Part shown: in pieces, positions 43,396 through 53,476 of the stretch
How the letters are laid out: each line of letters opens with the position of its first letter
How positions within the stretch are numbered: position 1 is the stretch's first letter
Assembly: GCA_902500825.1 (NCBI GenBank)
Contig: CABVRX010000002.1
Location: forward strand, 210,453 to 274,452
Direction of reading: 5' to 3'
Length of the DNA: 64,000 bases
Origin: an uncultured Nitrospira sp.
GTDB lineage: Bacteria > Nitrospirota > Nitrospiria > Nitrospirales > Nitrospiraceae
Program-made: the position numbers and the translations under genes
Notes under the pieces: generated by a model
Told to the model about the DNA's origin: nothing
What the model saw: only the letters and a program-made list of their open reading frames with translations
Databases searched by the model: none

Positions 43396-44661
43396 CTACG
43401 GAAGTTGTTCGCAGGCAGCCGTTACTCCGAGCATGCACGCGTGTTCGAAGTCATCTTTTGCAGAACGCCCTTGCAGCACTTCCTGGTAAAGCGCAGCTCT
43501 CGCGAGCAAGGCCTGCCTATCAGTGGGATCGGCTCGTAGGATCGCACTAAGGTCATCAATTGCTTGAGTAGGCCGGCTCAATTTCTTGTAGATATCGCTT
43601 CTGAGTAAATAGGCCTCCTTTTGATACGGCATCCAACTGTCAGGAGTTTTCGGGGGCAAGCATTTTCCCAGGACTGTAAGGGCGAACGACCACTGCTTCA
43701 GGGAAATCAATTTGCGGGCCTCGGCGGTATACAGATTGATTAAGCGATAACGTGCTAAATCAAAAAAAGGATCCAACTCGAGTACTTGTTCGAATGCTTG
43801 AGCTGCCTCGACGGGGCGGTGCAGCCACGTGTTGACGTCTCCTCGGCCTAACAGGGCCCAGGTATTCTTTGGATCAATCGAAATGGCCCGATCGAAATCC
43901 ATTCGGGCATTGTCGATAGATTCGGAATATTCACTTGGCTTGGACTTGTTGGAGTAGGCAGCAGATGCGAGCCGCAAGTAAGTTTGTCCACGTACGATCA
44001 AAGGTTCGACAGACTGAGGATCCAACGCTGCTGCTTGGGAGATCAAATCGAGCTTTTGGGGAAAGTGCTGAGAGAAGATCGCTTTCTCGATCAATATACG
44101 AGCCTGCTCGCGACCCTTTATATTGTCGAGCGGCTTAATGGTGAGAGTTCTCATTCCGGTAGGAGTGGTTTTTAACTCATGAAGCTGGGCCTTGAGTTTT
44201 ATATTCTCGCTCTGAAGCCGACGGAAATGTTCGGCGAATCGCTCCTCGGATTGCCACCGTCGAATTGCTGCTTCAAGATTGTCGAGGTCGATGACTGCGC
44301 GGATACGGATATAGAAGCTTGGTCGATCATTTTGGAAGGAACGCCGCGATTCCAGGATTTCGGTTTTTATTACTGCGGCTGCAATGGTACGGATCTCCAA
44401 TGAGCTGGACTGGAAGCTGTTGCCGGGGGAAGCTTTTTCTATGTCTTGAAACGTGGACTCGACATACAGGCCAGCCTCTTCAATCGCTCTGCGCTGAGCT
44501 AGCCGAAGGACTCGTTCCTCAGCGATAGCGAGAGTGTCGCTATCTCCCATCACATAATGGCCCTCGGATACCACGGTGGTTTCTGAGGCACTTGCTGATT
44601 GATATATGATAAAGAGCGAAGCGACGGTGAAAACAATCCGTGATATATGTTGAAAACACAT
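43396..44661 (-). CDS. Exported TPR protein with FlgT/LPP20-like N-terminus
   Basis: 421 residues from ATG 44661. Signal peptide with cleavage near ASASE. Residues 25-140 (VSEGHYVMGDSDTLAIAEER, AQRRAIEEAGLYVES, RTIAAAVIKTEILE) match the LPP20/FlgT-N type alpha-beta domain seen in exported envelope proteins. A short coiled coil follows, then TPRs (ARMDFDRAISIDPKNTWAL, AAQAFEQVLELDPFFDLA, QAIDDLSAILRADPTDRQAL). Envelope scaffold of unknown partner. Confidence 0.75.
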   Translation of the reverse strand: MCFQHISRIVFTVASLFIIYQSASASETTVVSEGHYVMGDSDTLAIAEERVLRLAQRRAIEEAGLYVESTFQDIEKASPGNSFQSSSLEIRTIAAAVIKTEILESRRSFQNDRPSFYIRIRAVIDLDNLEAAIRRWQSEERFAEHFRRLQSENIKLKAQLHELKTTPTGMRTLTIKPLDNIKGREQARILIEKAIFSQHFPQKLDLISQAAALDPQSVEPLIVRGQTYLRLASAAYSNKSKPSEYSESIDNARMDFDRAISIDPKNTWALLGRGDVNTWLHRPVEAAQAFEQVLELDPFFDLARYRLINLYTAEARKLISLKQWSFALTVLGKCLPPKTPDSWMPYQKEAYLLRSDIYKKLSRPTQAIDDLSAILRADPTDRQALLARAALYQEVLQGRSAKDDFEHACMLGVTAACEQLP

Positions 44662-44742
44662 AGAGAGAACTATACCGCTCGGTTTAGCATGAGACAATGC
44701 TTCCAAAGAGGAGGCCGAATCCTGGGAGTGAGTGAAGGGTGT

Positions 44743-45024
44743 TTACGAGGGCGATTTGGGGAAAACCTGCAAAAACGGATGAACTTCAACTCGTTCAAAG
44801 ACGCCGTAAACCGTATATGGGTCGTGGTTGACGAAGTTTTCAGCCTCTTCCAGTGTCTCAAACTCCAGCACCAACAGGCTTCCGGCTTTGTCTGTAAGAG
44901 GGCCTGCTAGAACGATTCGTCCTTGCTTATCCAGCGGTTCGAGGTTCGCTAAGTGGGCGGCCCGATGAATTTTCCGTTTAGCCTCTCCTAGTGGACTGTC
45001 GTAACCGATGATGGCGAACTTCAT
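44743..45024 (-). CDS. YciI-family protein
   Basis: 93 residues. Typical YciI pattern: FAIIGYDSP, RAAHLANLEPLDKQGRIVLAGPL (the conserved His-x-x-x-L and the GP loop), then FETLEEAENFVNHDPY (conserved Asp-Pro) and VEVHPF. The family is a ferredoxin-like fold; its reaction is unknown in most members. It lies 57 bp after the DUF2203 gene on the same strand. Confidence 0.9.
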   Translation of the reverse strand: MKFAIIGYDSPLGEAKRKIHRAAHLANLEPLDKQGRIVLAGPLTDKAGSLLVLEFETLEEAENFVNHDPYTVYGVFERVEVHPFLQVFPKSPS

Positions 45025-45081
45025 GCCTTTACTCTGATGCGTGCTTCGGTGTTGTTTTTTTGTTCATCTCTCGAGGAATAG

Positions 45082-45498
45082 CTAGGCGAGATCTTCTTCG
45101 ATGGGACGACGATCGTTGTACCCGGACGTGACTTCGTGCCACCAGCGGATTTCTTTTTCACCAAGTTTCCAGCACAAGTAAACGACTCGACCATCACGGA
45201 TATGCGGGAAGTCGCATAACCCAAGATCAATATCCTTTACCACGACTCCTAGCTCATGGATGGCATGCAGGTTGGCGCTGATGCCCTGGAGGCTTTTCAC
45301 ATAGGATATGCCTGCTGCTGTCCCGCCTCCGTAACAGGCATTGGCCGATGCTTTGCTCACTTCCTCGCGAGTTCGTATGAGGACGGTTTTACCTTCCCGA
45401 ACAGTTGAGAGATACAGCTGGAGCTGTGGGATTAACTGATTGGCTTCGAGGAGTGAAAATACTCGGCTCGGGCTGGTTTCATTTTCGTCACGTGCCAT
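45082..45498 (-). CDS. DUF2203 protein
   Basis: 138 residues. The family features are RVFSLLEANQLIPQLQ near the start and the C-terminal block GVVVKDIDLGLCDFP, VVYLCWKLGEKEIRWWHE. A helix pair with an insert lies between. Function of DUF2203 is not known. It shares its divergent region with rho. Confidence 0.9.
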   Translation of the reverse strand: MARDENETSPSRVFSLLEANQLIPQLQLYLSTVREGKTVLIRTREEVSKASANACYGGGTAAGISYVKSLQGISANLHAIHELGVVVKDIDLGLCDFPHIRDGRVVYLCWKLGEKEIRWWHEVTSGYNDRRPIEEDLA

Positions 45499-45982
45499 GT
45501 CGTACTCGTCGTATTAACGGGTACTGTGTAACACACTTTAAATTCCAGGAACAACCTGTGAGAAGGTGATTATACGCGTGATGAAGTAGGGGAAACAAAA
45601 TCACAAGTGCTAGTTGACAACAGAGCGCTGCGCGGGTATCATCACCCCAGTATTGTGGGTGATTTGATTCTCTCCATCGAAGAAATTTCAACTCCGGAAC
45701 CTGTCTCGAACCAAATCTAGCAGCAGTGTGAGCGAAGTAATCAGCAGGCCGACCAAAGATCTTGCTTGGGCCGTGGGCGTCGGAGAATCAAAAGACAACA
45801 CTATTATCCTAGTCAAAATTCAGACAAAGAACCTCCACAAGTTATCCCAACCTGCACAGATCGACACTTAAAACTCATCGCTGGGATAAAAAGCACGTTT
45901 GCATGGCCAATCAGTTCGAGTGTATTTCGGAGAATAACAAACGGTTAGGGGGAGTCGCATGTCAGTAGCTAGGGGGGAAGTG
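45499..45982 (+). promoter_or_regulatory. Promoter and long leader of rho
   Basis: TTGACA (45614-45619), 17-bp spacer, TATCAT (45637-45642) is the best sigma-70 promoter in the window, pointing to rho. It would give a 5' leader of about 330 nt, which includes an inverted repeat (TTATCCCA 45842-45849 with TGGGATAA 45882-45889) and no supported gene. Long leaders fit Rho autoregulation by termination, as known in other bacteria. Confidence 0.6.
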
Positions 45983-47230
45983 ATGCATCTTGCAGAATTG
46001 AAACAGAAGTCAATCGCGGATCTCAACGATGTGGCTCGGGAACTGAAAATCGAAGGCGCCGCCAATTTGAGGAAACAGGAGTTGATCTTTGCGATCCTCC
46101 AAGCTCAGACCGAAAAAAACGGCGTGGTGTTTGGAGAGGGTGTCCTGGAAACCCTCCCGGATGGATTCGGCTTCTTACGGGCTCCGGATTCTAATTACTT
46201 GCCGGGCCCCGACGACATTTATATTTCCCCCTCGCAAATTCGTCGGTTCAACCTCCGCACGGGCGATATCGTATCGGGACAGATCCGTCCTCCGAAAGAA
46301 AGCGAGCGGTATTTCGCTCTCTTGAAAGTCGAAAAGGTCAACTACGAGGATCCTGAAGTCGCTCGCGACAAGATTCTGTTCGACAACCTGACACCGCTCT
46401 ATCCCGAAGAGCGGCTCCAATTGGAATTCGACAGAGAAGAATACTGCACGAGGGTCATGGACCTGACCACGCCGATCGGTAAAGGTCAGCGAGGATTGAT
46501 CGTCGCGGCTCCTCGTACGGGTAAGACGATGCTGCTCCAAGCGATCGCCCGAGCCATTCTCAAGAATCACAAAGAAGTCACACTCATCGTGCTGTTGATT
46601 GACGAACGACCGGAGGAAGTTACCGATTGGCAGCGACAGGTAAAGGCGGAGGTTATTAGCTCCACGTTTGATGAACCGGCGCAGCGACATGCTCAAGTGG
46701 CGGAAATGGTACTGGAGAAAGCGAAGCGGCTTGTCGAACACAAGAAAGACGTTGTCATCCTGTTGGACAGTATCACCCGTCTCGCACGAGCCTATAACAC
46801 CATTGCGCCACCCAGCGGCAAGGTACTCTCCGGCGGTCTGGATTCCAACGCGTTACAACGACCGAAACGCTTCTTTGGAGCCGCTCGTAATATCGAAAAC
46901 GGTGGGAGCCTCACCATTATGGCGACGGCACTTGTCGATACCGGTAGTCGCATGGACGACGTGATCTTTGAAGAGTTCAAAGGGACCGGTAACATGGAGG
47001 TTCACCTCGATCGACGGTTGGCTGACAAACGCCTGTTCCCGGCGATCGATATCAGTCAGTCCGGGACGAGGAAGGAAGAACTGTTGGTGGACAAGGATCG
47101 TCTGAACAAGATGTGGATTCTCCGGAAGGTGCTCAGCCCCTTGGGGACGATGGAAGCCATGGAGTTTCTCATGGATAAAATCGGGGGCACCAAGAACAAT
47201 CAGGAGTTTCTGCAATCGATGAATCGATAG
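45983..47230 (+). CDS. rho: Transcription termination factor Rho
   Basis: 415 residues from ATG 45983, chosen for its TAGGGGGGAAG ribosome site; ATG 45959 is an alternative. N-terminal helix bundle ([23 protein letters not shown]), RNA-binding cold-shock-like domain ([35 protein letters not shown]) and the hexameric ATPase ([45 protein letters not shown]). Full-length and ordinary. First gene of a rightward housekeeping series. Confidence 0.97.
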   Translation: MHLAELKQKSIADLNDVARELKIEGAANLRKQELIFAILQAQTEKNGVVFGEGVLETLPDGFGFLRAPDSNYLPGPDDIYISPSQIRRFNLRTGDIVSGQIRPPKESERYFALLKVEKVNYEDPEVARDKILFDNLTPLYPEERLQLEFDREEYCTRVMDLTTPIGKGQRGLIVAAPRTGKTMLLQAIARAILKNHKEVTLIVLLIDERPEEVTDWQRQVKAEVISSTFDEPAQRHAQVAEMVLEKAKRLVEHKKDVVILLDSITRLARAYNTIAPPSGKVLSGGLDSNALQRPKRFFGAARNIENGGSLTIMATALVDTGSRMDDVIFEEFKGTGNMEVHLDRRLADKRLFPAIDISQSGTRKEELLVDKDRLNKMWILRKVLSPLGTMEAMEFLMDKIGGTKNNQEFLQSMNR

Positions 47231-47326
47231 TGTGGTGCTTGTTTCTTGGTCTTCCTTCGGATAAAGTGTGTGCCCTTAAGGAAGGGCTAATCGGGTTTGC
47301 AATTCATGGGTAAGGAGTCGTAAGTC

Positions 47327-47533
47327 ATGCAGAAGGGTATCCATCCGGTATATCGTGAGGCGACAATTCACTGTGCCTGTGGAAATTCGTTTAAGACACG
47401 TACCACCATCGGTGATATCAGCGTCGATATCTGCTCCAATTGCCATCCGTTCTTCACAGGCACACAAAAAATCGTCGATACTGAAGGACGCGTTGAGCGG
47501 TTCAAAAAGAAATACGCGAAGAAGGGTAAGTAG
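47327..47533 (+). CDS. rpmE: 50S ribosomal protein L31
   Basis: 68 residues, zinc-binding type with four Cys (IHCACGNSF and ICSNCHPF) and the [17 protein letters not shown] block. It ends in a Lys-rich tail. It follows rho by about 95 bp and is closed by a strong terminator. Confidence 0.97.
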   Translation: MQKGIHPVYREATIHCACGNSFKTRTTIGDISVDICSNCHPFFTGTQKIVDTEGRVERFKKKYAKKGK

Positions 47534-47551
47534 CGCACCACCTGGGTAGAT

Positions 47552-47594
47552 AAAGAGACCCTGCTTCGTGTTTGAAGCAGGGTCTCTTTTTTTG
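47552..47594 (+). terminator. Intrinsic terminator after rpmE
   Basis: 16-bp arms (47552-47567 and 47574-47589) with a 6-nt loop, then an uninterrupted T-run to 47594. Confidence 0.95.
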
Positions 47595-47632
47595 TCGTGG
47601 CGGTGTGACTGTGAAGGTCTAGGCACGAAACA

Positions 47633-48712
47633 ATGGAAGCGACGTTATTCAAAAAATGGGAAGGCCTTGTATCACGGTTTCAAGAGTTGACCGATCAGCT
47701 CATGGATTCTTCCATCGTCAGCCAGCCGATCATGTTGCACAAGCTGAGTAAGGAACGGACTGACATCGAGCCAGCGGCTAAACTTTTTGAGGCCTATCAG
47801 GAGTACATCAGGCAACTCGAGGAAGCCTCACAGATTCTCGCTGATCCGACAGCCGGAGGAGAGTTGCATAAGATGGCTGTGGAGGAAAAAGTCGAGTTGG
47901 AGCGACAGCAAGCTGAAATTGAAGAGCAAGTCAGGGAATTTTTAATTCCAAGGGATCCACGGGACGAAAAGAGTCTGGTACTAGAAATTCGAGCTGGGAC
48001 CGGTGGAGACGAGGCGGGCTTATTTGCCGGGGAGCTCTTTCGTTTGTATGTCAAATATGCAGAAAAGAAAGGATTCAAAGTCGATACGGTTGAAGCGTCG
48101 GAAACGGGTATCGGGGGTTATAAGAACATTGTCGCATTGATCGAGGGCAAGGGAGCCTACAGTCATTTTAAGTATGAAGCCGGTGTGCACCGGGTGCAGC
48201 GGGTCCCGGTCACCGAAGCGAGTGGTCGTATTCACACGTCGACCGTGACCGTAGCGGTCATGCCGGAAGTCGACGAAGTGGATGTGCAGATTGATTCGAA
48301 GGATTTGCGAATTGATACGTTTTGCTCGTCCGGAGCCGGTGGACAGAGTGTGAACACCACCTATTCCGCCGTTCGGATCACGCATCTGCCGACGGGTGTG
48401 GTCGTGACGTGCCAGGATGAGCGGTCTCAGTTAAAAAATCGGACCAAAGCCATGCGAACGTTGCGTGCCCGGATCGTCGAGGCTGAACGGGAAAAACAAG
48501 ACGCGGAGATCGCTCAGAACAGGAAGTCTCAGGTGGGGACTGGAGAGCGAAGCGAGAAAATTCGAACCTACAATTTTCCACAGAATCGGGTTACGGATCA
48601 CCGCGTCGGGGTGACGCTTCACAAGCTGGAATTGGTGATGGAAGGTGATCTTGACGAGATCGTTCACGCGCTCAAGGCACAACAGCAGCAGGCCGAAACC
48701 GCCAAAGTATAA
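47633..48712 (+). CDS. prfA: Peptide chain release factor 1
   Basis: 359 residues. Stop-codon recognition motif PVT (192-194, PxT of RF1) and peptidyl-tRNA hydrolysis motif GGQ (236-238, in SGAGGQSVNT). Reads UAA and UAG. prmC, which methylates the GGQ glutamine, follows after two bases, a common pairing. ATG 47633. Confidence 0.97.
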   Translation: MEATLFKKWEGLVSRFQELTDQLMDSSIVSQPIMLHKLSKERTDIEPAAKLFEAYQEYIRQLEEASQILADPTAGGELHKMAVEEKVELERQQAEIEEQVREFLIPRDPRDEKSLVLEIRAGTGGDEAGLFAGELFRLYVKYAEKKGFKVDTVEASETGIGGYKNIVALIEGKGAYSHFKYEAGVHRVQRVPVTEASGRIHTSTVTVAVMPEVDEVDVQIDSKDLRIDTFCSSGAGGQSVNTTYSAVRITHLPTGVVVTCQDERSQLKNRTKAMRTLRARIVEAEREKQDAEIAQNRKSQVGTGERSEKIRTYNFPQNRVTDHRVGVTLHKLELVMEGDLDEIVHALKAQQQQAETAKV

Positions 48713-48714
48713 CG

Positions 48715-49605
48715 ATGCCCACCCCCATTATGGCAGATCCAAAGACGATCGGCATGTTGATCACTTGGGCTCAACACGCTCTGGCTACATCCGGATCGGC
48801 GAATGCGTCCCAAGAAGCCCTCTGGTTATTAGCCTATGCCTTAGGAATGAAACAGCACGAGTTGGCTAGTCGGAGAGACCAGCCGGTATCAGGCGAAGGA
48901 CGAGCTTGTGCCGAATCAGTCGTATTGAGACGCATGGCGCACGAACCGTTGCAGTATATCTTGGGAACACAAGAATTTTGTGGTCTCGACTTTCACGTGA
49001 ACCCAGCGGTGTTGATTCCACGGCCTGAGACCGAACTCCTTGTCCAAGAGGCTCTCCGAGAGGGTGGGTTTGTGGAAGGTGCCGTATTGGTCGATGTAGG
49101 AACAGGTTCCGGGTGTGTCGCAGTGACCTTAGCGACTATTCTCAGCGGCATGCAAATTTTTGCTCTGGACTGCTCCGGAGATGCGTTGACTGTCGCAAAG
49201 GGCAATGCTGAGAAACATGGAGTCGGTGACAAAATTACGTGGAAAGACGGGGATCTTTTAGAGCCCTTGCGCGAATGTCATGTGGTAGGAGTCGTGGATG
49301 CAATTGTGTCCAATCCTCCGTACATCGCTGAAGAGGTTTGGGCCGGTTTGCAACCGGAGGTCCGAGATTTTGAGCCGCGGCTGGCGTTGGTGGCTGGGCA
49401 GAAGGGAACCGAGTTTCATGAACGGTTGCTCCACGATGCACGACCATTCCTCGTTCCTGGCGGCTTGCTCATCATGGAACTTGGCCAAGGCCAAGCGCGA
49501 TCTGTGAGACAGGCGGCGGAACAAGCAGGAGGCTACACAGGGTTTCAGACCGTCAAAGATGAAGCGGGTATCGAGCGAGTGATGATCGCGCGGCGGGTAG
49601 GCTAG
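48715..49605 (+). CDS. prmC: Release-factor glutamine methyltransferase
   Basis: 296 residues. N-terminal helical substrate domain, then a class I methyltransferase: IPRPETELLV, VDVGTGSGCVAVTLA (SAM motif I) and SNPPYIAEE (NPPY 200-203, glutamine-binding catalytic motif). Modifies the GGQ glutamine of RF1/RF2. ATG 48715 or 48730 (MADPKT) are both possible starts. Confidence 0.96.
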   Translation: MPTPIMADPKTIGMLITWAQHALATSGSANASQEALWLLAYALGMKQHELASRRDQPVSGEGRACAESVVLRRMAHEPLQYILGTQEFCGLDFHVNPAVLIPRPETELLVQEALREGGFVEGAVLVDVGTGSGCVAVTLATILSGMQIFALDCSGDALTVAKGNAEKHGVGDKITWKDGDLLEPLRECHVVGVVDAIVSNPPYIAEEVWAGLQPEVRDFEPRLALVAGQKGTEFHERLLHDARPFLVPGGLLIMELGQGQARSVRQAAEQAGGYTGFQTVKDEAGIERVMIARRVG

Positions 49606-49614
49606 GATCACGGT

Positions 49615-50883
49615 ATGGATGAAATTGTCATCAACGGAGGCAGAAGACTTTCTGGGGAAGTTCGCATCAGCGGCGCTAAGAATTCCGCGCTTCCGATCTT
49701 GGCCTCAACCATTCTAGGCGGTGGGGAATGCGTCATCACCAATGTTCCGAGGGTCGTTGATGTCCTCACGATGGGAAAGCTCTTAGCGATTCTCGGGGCG
49801 AAAGTGTCGCACGAAGGTAACCGAGCGGTGATTCAAGCCGATGTGATTGCATCAACGGAAGCTCCGTACGATCTCGTCAAGACTATGCGGGCATCGGTGT
49901 TGGTCCTTGGCCCCTTGGTTGCACGTTGGGGGGAGGCCAAGGTCTCTCTTCCAGGAGGCTGTGCGATCGGCTCCAGACCGGTGAATCTTCATTTAGCAGG
50001 ATTGTCAAAATTAGGGGCTGACATTTCCATCGAACACGGTTATATCACGGCCAAAGCGAAACGATTGAGAGGGGGACGCATTTACTGTGATACCCCGACG
50101 GTGACCGGGACTGAAAACCTCATGATGGCCGCGTCGCTTGCTGAAGGGGTCACCATGCTGGAAAATGCGGCCAAGGAGCCGGAGATCGTGGACCTGGCCG
50201 ACTTTCTCGTCAAGCGTGGCGCACGAATTTATGGTGCAGGAACCGATGTGATCACGATAGAAGGAGTGCAAGAACTCCATGGCGGAGACCATGAAGTGAT
50301 CCCGGATCGTATCGAGGCCGGTACGTATCTGGTCGCAGGGGCCATGACTCATGGGGATGTAACGATGACACACTGTCGCCCAAACCACCTTGAGGCCGTT
50401 CTTATGAAGTTGCGTGAGGCCGGTGCCGATGTGCAAGAGGAAAAAGACTCGGTGCGTTTGACCATGCCGGACAAGCTGAAAGGAACCGACGTCAAGACCT
50501 TGCCTTTCCCGGGGTTTCCCACCGATATGCAAGCGCAGATGGTTGCGTTGATGAGCCTCGCCGAAGGCACGAGTGTCATTACCGAAACTGTGTTCGAAAG
50601 CCGGTTTATGCATGTCGAAGAATTGCGGCGGATGGGCGCCGATATTCGCGTAGAAGGCAACCGATTAGTGGTGACCGGACGTAAGCAGCTCACCGGTGCT
50701 CCGGTCATGGCGTCCGATCTTCGTGCCAGCGCCGGTCTGATCCTCGCTGGTCTGGCGGCAGAGGGAGTGACTCAGGTCCAACGCGTCTATCATCTTGATC
50801 GAGGGTATGAACGGATCGAAGAGAAATTACGAGCTTTAGGGGCTGACGTTCGGCGCCGACGGGCTATGGCGACTACTCACTAA
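49615..50883 (+). CDS. murA: UDP-N-acetylglucosamine 1-carboxyvinyltransferase
   Basis: 422 residues, full length. Conserved [10 protein letters not shown] (Lys22, Asn23) and [11 protein letters not shown] with the fosfomycin-target Cys116. Catalyses transfer of enolpyruvate from PEP to UDP-GlcNAc, the first committed step of peptidoglycan synthesis. Nine bases separate its stop from hisG; murA-hisG adjacency is common in several phyla. Confidence 0.97.
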   Translation: MDEIVINGGRRLSGEVRISGAKNSALPILASTILGGGECVITNVPRVVDVLTMGKLLAILGAKVSHEGNRAVIQADVIASTEAPYDLVKTMRASVLVLGPLVARWGEAKVSLPGGCAIGSRPVNLHLAGLSKLGADISIEHGYITAKAKRLRGGRIYCDTPTVTGTENLMMAASLAEGVTMLENAAKEPEIVDLADFLVKRGARIYGAGTDVITIEGVQELHGGDHEVIPDRIEAGTYLVAGAMTHGDVTMTHCRPNHLEAVLMKLREAGADVQEEKDSVRLTMPDKLKGTDVKTLPFPGFPTDMQAQMVALMSLAEGTSVITETVFESRFMHVEELRRMGADIRVEGNRLVVTGRKQLTGAPVMASDLRASAGLILAGLAAEGVTQVQRVYHLDRGYERIEEKLRALGADVRRRRAMATTH

Positions 50884-50892
50884 AGGCCGCCC

Positions 50893-51591
50893 ATGTTGAC
50901 GATCGCGCTGTCAAAAGGAAAACTCATTGAGTCTGCGCTGGATCTCTTCCGACGAGCCGGCTACGAGATTGCCGGATTGTCAGTGGATAGTCGCCGACTG
51001 ATGTTTGTCAGTCCCGAGAATGACATGACCTTCCTCATCGTTCGTCCCAGCGATGTGCCGACTTACGTGGAATATGGGGGTGCGGATGCCGGCATTGTCG
51101 GGAAAGACGTCTTGATGGAGCAAGAAAGCGATGTGTACGAACCATTGGATTTAGGCTTCGGAGCGTGTAGAATCGCCGTCGCCTCGCTCCGGGGAGAGGA
51201 CTCGAACGATCGGCTGTCGTCCAAGATCCGCATCGCGACGAAGTACCCTCGGATCAGCGAGCGCTATTTCAATAAGCGCGGGATTCCGGTCGAGATCATC
51301 AAGTTATACGGGTCTATTGAGTTGGCTCCGGTAGTGGGATTGGCGGATCGGATCGTCGATTTGGTCGAAACCGGCAGCACCCTCAAAGCGCATGATCTTG
51401 TCGAAACCGAAGTCATTGCCCAATCGACGGCTCGTTTCATCGTCAATCGGGCGAGCCTTCGACTCAAGCAGGAGCCGCTGATGGAGTTGATTCGTAAGCT
51501 CCGAGCAGCGATGCAGAAGCAGCGTGCTCTATCCGATAACGGTCAGCCATCGAATATAGGCACACGCAAAAAAAAGATGGTTCGCTCATGA
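50893..51591 (+). CDS. hisG: ATP phosphoribosyltransferase, short form
   Basis: 232 residues, catalytic core only: LTIALSKGKLIESALDLF, GADAGIVGKDVLME, ATKYPRISERYF, GSIELAPVVGLADRIVDLVETGSTL (PRPP site). The C-terminal regulatory domain of the long form is absent. Short-form enzymes usually need HisZ, and no hisZ is visible in this window. First step of histidine synthesis. The ATG of hisD overlaps its stop (ATGA). Confidence 0.95.
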   Translation: MLTIALSKGKLIESALDLFRRAGYEIAGLSVDSRRLMFVSPENDMTFLIVRPSDVPTYVEYGGADAGIVGKDVLMEQESDVYEPLDLGFGACRIAVASLRGEDSNDRLSSKIRIATKYPRISERYFNKRGIPVEIIKLYGSIELAPVVGLADRIVDLVETGSTLKAHDLVETEVIAQSTARFIVNRASLRLKQEPLMELIRKLRAAMQKQRALSDNGQPSNIGTRKKKMVRS

Positions 51592-52871
51592 AGATTGTTA
51601 CCCAGGCAGATCGCAGCTTTCTTCCATCCTTGAAAAAAGCTGCGCTTCGAGGGCGCGCAACCGGTGCGGCCGTTGAAAAGACCGTACGCGTTATCCTGCA
51701 AGCCGTCGAGCGAAGCGGCGACAAAGCCGTCCTTCGCTACACCGCGCAATTCGATAAAGTGACACTGAAGGCTGAAGCGTTACGTGTCACTTCCGAGGAG
51801 ATCAAGAACGCCTACTTTCATATTAGGAAAGACGAGGGCGATGCGCTGCGGCTGGCGGCTCAGCGGGTGACGTCGTTTCATGAACGGCAACGGACGAAAA
51901 CGTGGATGTATCAGGATGGGGATGCCACGCTGGGGCAGGTTGTCGGACCGGTCGACGCCGTCGGAGTGTATGTACCTGGAGGGAAAGCGGTCTACCCATC
52001 TTCCGTGCTGATGTGTGCGATTCCAGCTAAGGTGGCCGGCGTCCCACGGATTGTGATGGTTACCCCGCCTCAGAAGGGCGGGATTAATCCCTATTTGCTG
52101 GTTGCAGCTGATATTGCCGGGGTGACGGAGATTTATCGTGTCGGCGGTGTTCAAGGAGTTGCGGCACTTGCGTATGGGACGAAAACCATCGGACGGGTCG
52201 ACAAGATTGTTGGACCGGGGAATATCTATGTGGCGACAGCCAAACGATTGCTGTACGGCACGGTTGGAATTGACATGATTGCCGGTCCCAGTGAGTTGCT
52301 GGTGGTAGCAGATGGCGAGGCAAGACCGGCGCATGTGGCAGCCGATCTGCTCTGCGAAGCAGAACATGACGAAGACGCACAGGTATTCCTTGTCACGACA
52401 TCTGAGCGATTGGCGAAAGACGTGTCGAAATTGATCGAAGAGCAACTGAGAGGACTCCAACGAGAAAAGATCGCATCTAAGTCAATTGCGCGCCACTCGG
52501 TGGCATTCGTTGTGGCCACCATGGATGAGGCTATCGAGGTTGCCAACGAGATCGCGGCTGAACATTTGACGCTCTCGGTTGATAATCCGTTCGACTATTT
52601 AGAGAAGATCCGCCACGCCGGAGCCCTATTCTTGGGCCGCTATACGCCACCGGCGGTGGCCGATTATCTAGCGGGTCCGAATCACGTTCTGCCGACAGGA
52701 GGCACTGCGCGGTTCTTTTCCCCGCTGTCCGTCAATGACTATGTGAAGGTCAGCAACATCGTGCACTACACCAAGCAAGAATTGGCCAAGATCAAGGATC
52801 CGTTGATTCGACTGGCGCAGATCGAAGGGTTTGATGCGCATGCGAAGTCTGCGCAGAGCAGGTTCTCATGA
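51588..52871 (+). CDS. hisD: Histidinol dehydrogenase
   Basis: 427 residues. Conserved elements: [55 protein letters not shown] and the catalytic Glu-His in [10 protein letters not shown]. Zinc-dependent, NAD-linked last two oxidations of histidine synthesis. Overlaps hisG and hisB by 4 bp each (ATGA), so translation is coupled. Confidence 0.97.
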   Translation: MKIVTQADRSFLPSLKKAALRGRATGAAVEKTVRVILQAVERSGDKAVLRYTAQFDKVTLKAEALRVTSEEIKNAYFHIRKDEGDALRLAAQRVTSFHERQRTKTWMYQDGDATLGQVVGPVDAVGVYVPGGKAVYPSSVLMCAIPAKVAGVPRIVMVTPPQKGGINPYLLVAADIAGVTEIYRVGGVQGVAALAYGTKTIGRVDKIVGPGNIYVATAKRLLYGTVGIDMIAGPSELLVVADGEARPAHVAADLLCEAEHDEDAQVFLVTTSERLAKDVSKLIEEQLRGLQREKIASKSIARHSVAFVVATMDEAIEVANEIAAEHLTLSVDNPFDYLEKIRHAGALFLGRYTPPAVADYLAGPNHVLPTGGTARFFSPLSVNDYVKVSNIVHYTKQELAKIKDPLIRLAQIEGFDAHAKSAQSRFS

Positions 52872-53476
52872 AAAAAAACGGGTCGGTTCCACGACAAGCC
52901 ACCATCCAACGCGTGACCAAGGAAACCGACATCCGGGTTGAGTGGACCTTGGACGGCAGCGGACAGGGGAAGATCGACACCGGCATCCGTTTTTTCGACC
53001 ATATGCTGGAACTGCTCGCCAAGCACGGATTTTTCGACCTGACGGTCCAGGCGAAGGGCGATCTCGATATTGACGAACATCACACGGTGGAAGATGTCGG
53101 CATTGTGATGGGCAAGGCGCTGCACCAGGCCTTGGGTGAAAAAGCGGGCATCAAACGATTCGGATTTGCCTCGGCACCGCTCGATGAAACGCTGGCACAA
53201 GTTACCGTCGATCTCAGTGGCCGACCCTTCCTCGTCTACAACGTGAATCTGCCGGACCGGAAGATCAAAGCGTTCGATCTCGGCCTATTCGAAGATTTCT
53301 TCCAAGCCTTCGTCACCCACGGAGGTCTGAACCTCCACGTGAATCTGCTCTATGGCCGCAACCCGCACCACATCATGGAAGCCATCTTCAAAGCGCTGGC
53401 CAAGGCGCTCGATCACGCGACGATGTTGGAAGAACGTCTCGCGGGGAAAGTCTTGTCGACGAAGGGGATGCTATAA
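52868..53476 (+). CDS. hisB: Imidazoleglycerol-phosphate dehydratase
   Basis: 202 residues, monofunctional. Metal-binding His-rich motifs [13 protein letters not shown] and DEHHTVED, then [18 protein letters not shown] and [18 protein letters not shown]. No phosphatase domain, as in most bacteria. Last gene of the first his block; its end meets a convergent degenerate frame. Confidence 0.97.
   Translation: MKKNGSVPRQATIQRVTKETDIRVEWTLDGSGQGKIDTGIRFFDHMLELLAKHGFFDLTVQAKGDLDIDEHHTVEDVGIVMGKALHQALGEKAGIKRFGFASAPLDETLAQVTVDLSGRPFLVYNVNLPDRKIKAFDLGLFEDFFQAFVTHGGLNLHVNLLYGRNPHHIMEAIFKALAKALDHATMLEERLAGKVLSTKGML

Noticed and set aside
43059-43489. Short plus-strand frames upstream of the oxidoreductase operon
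   Set aside because: No start signals and no protein-like composition.
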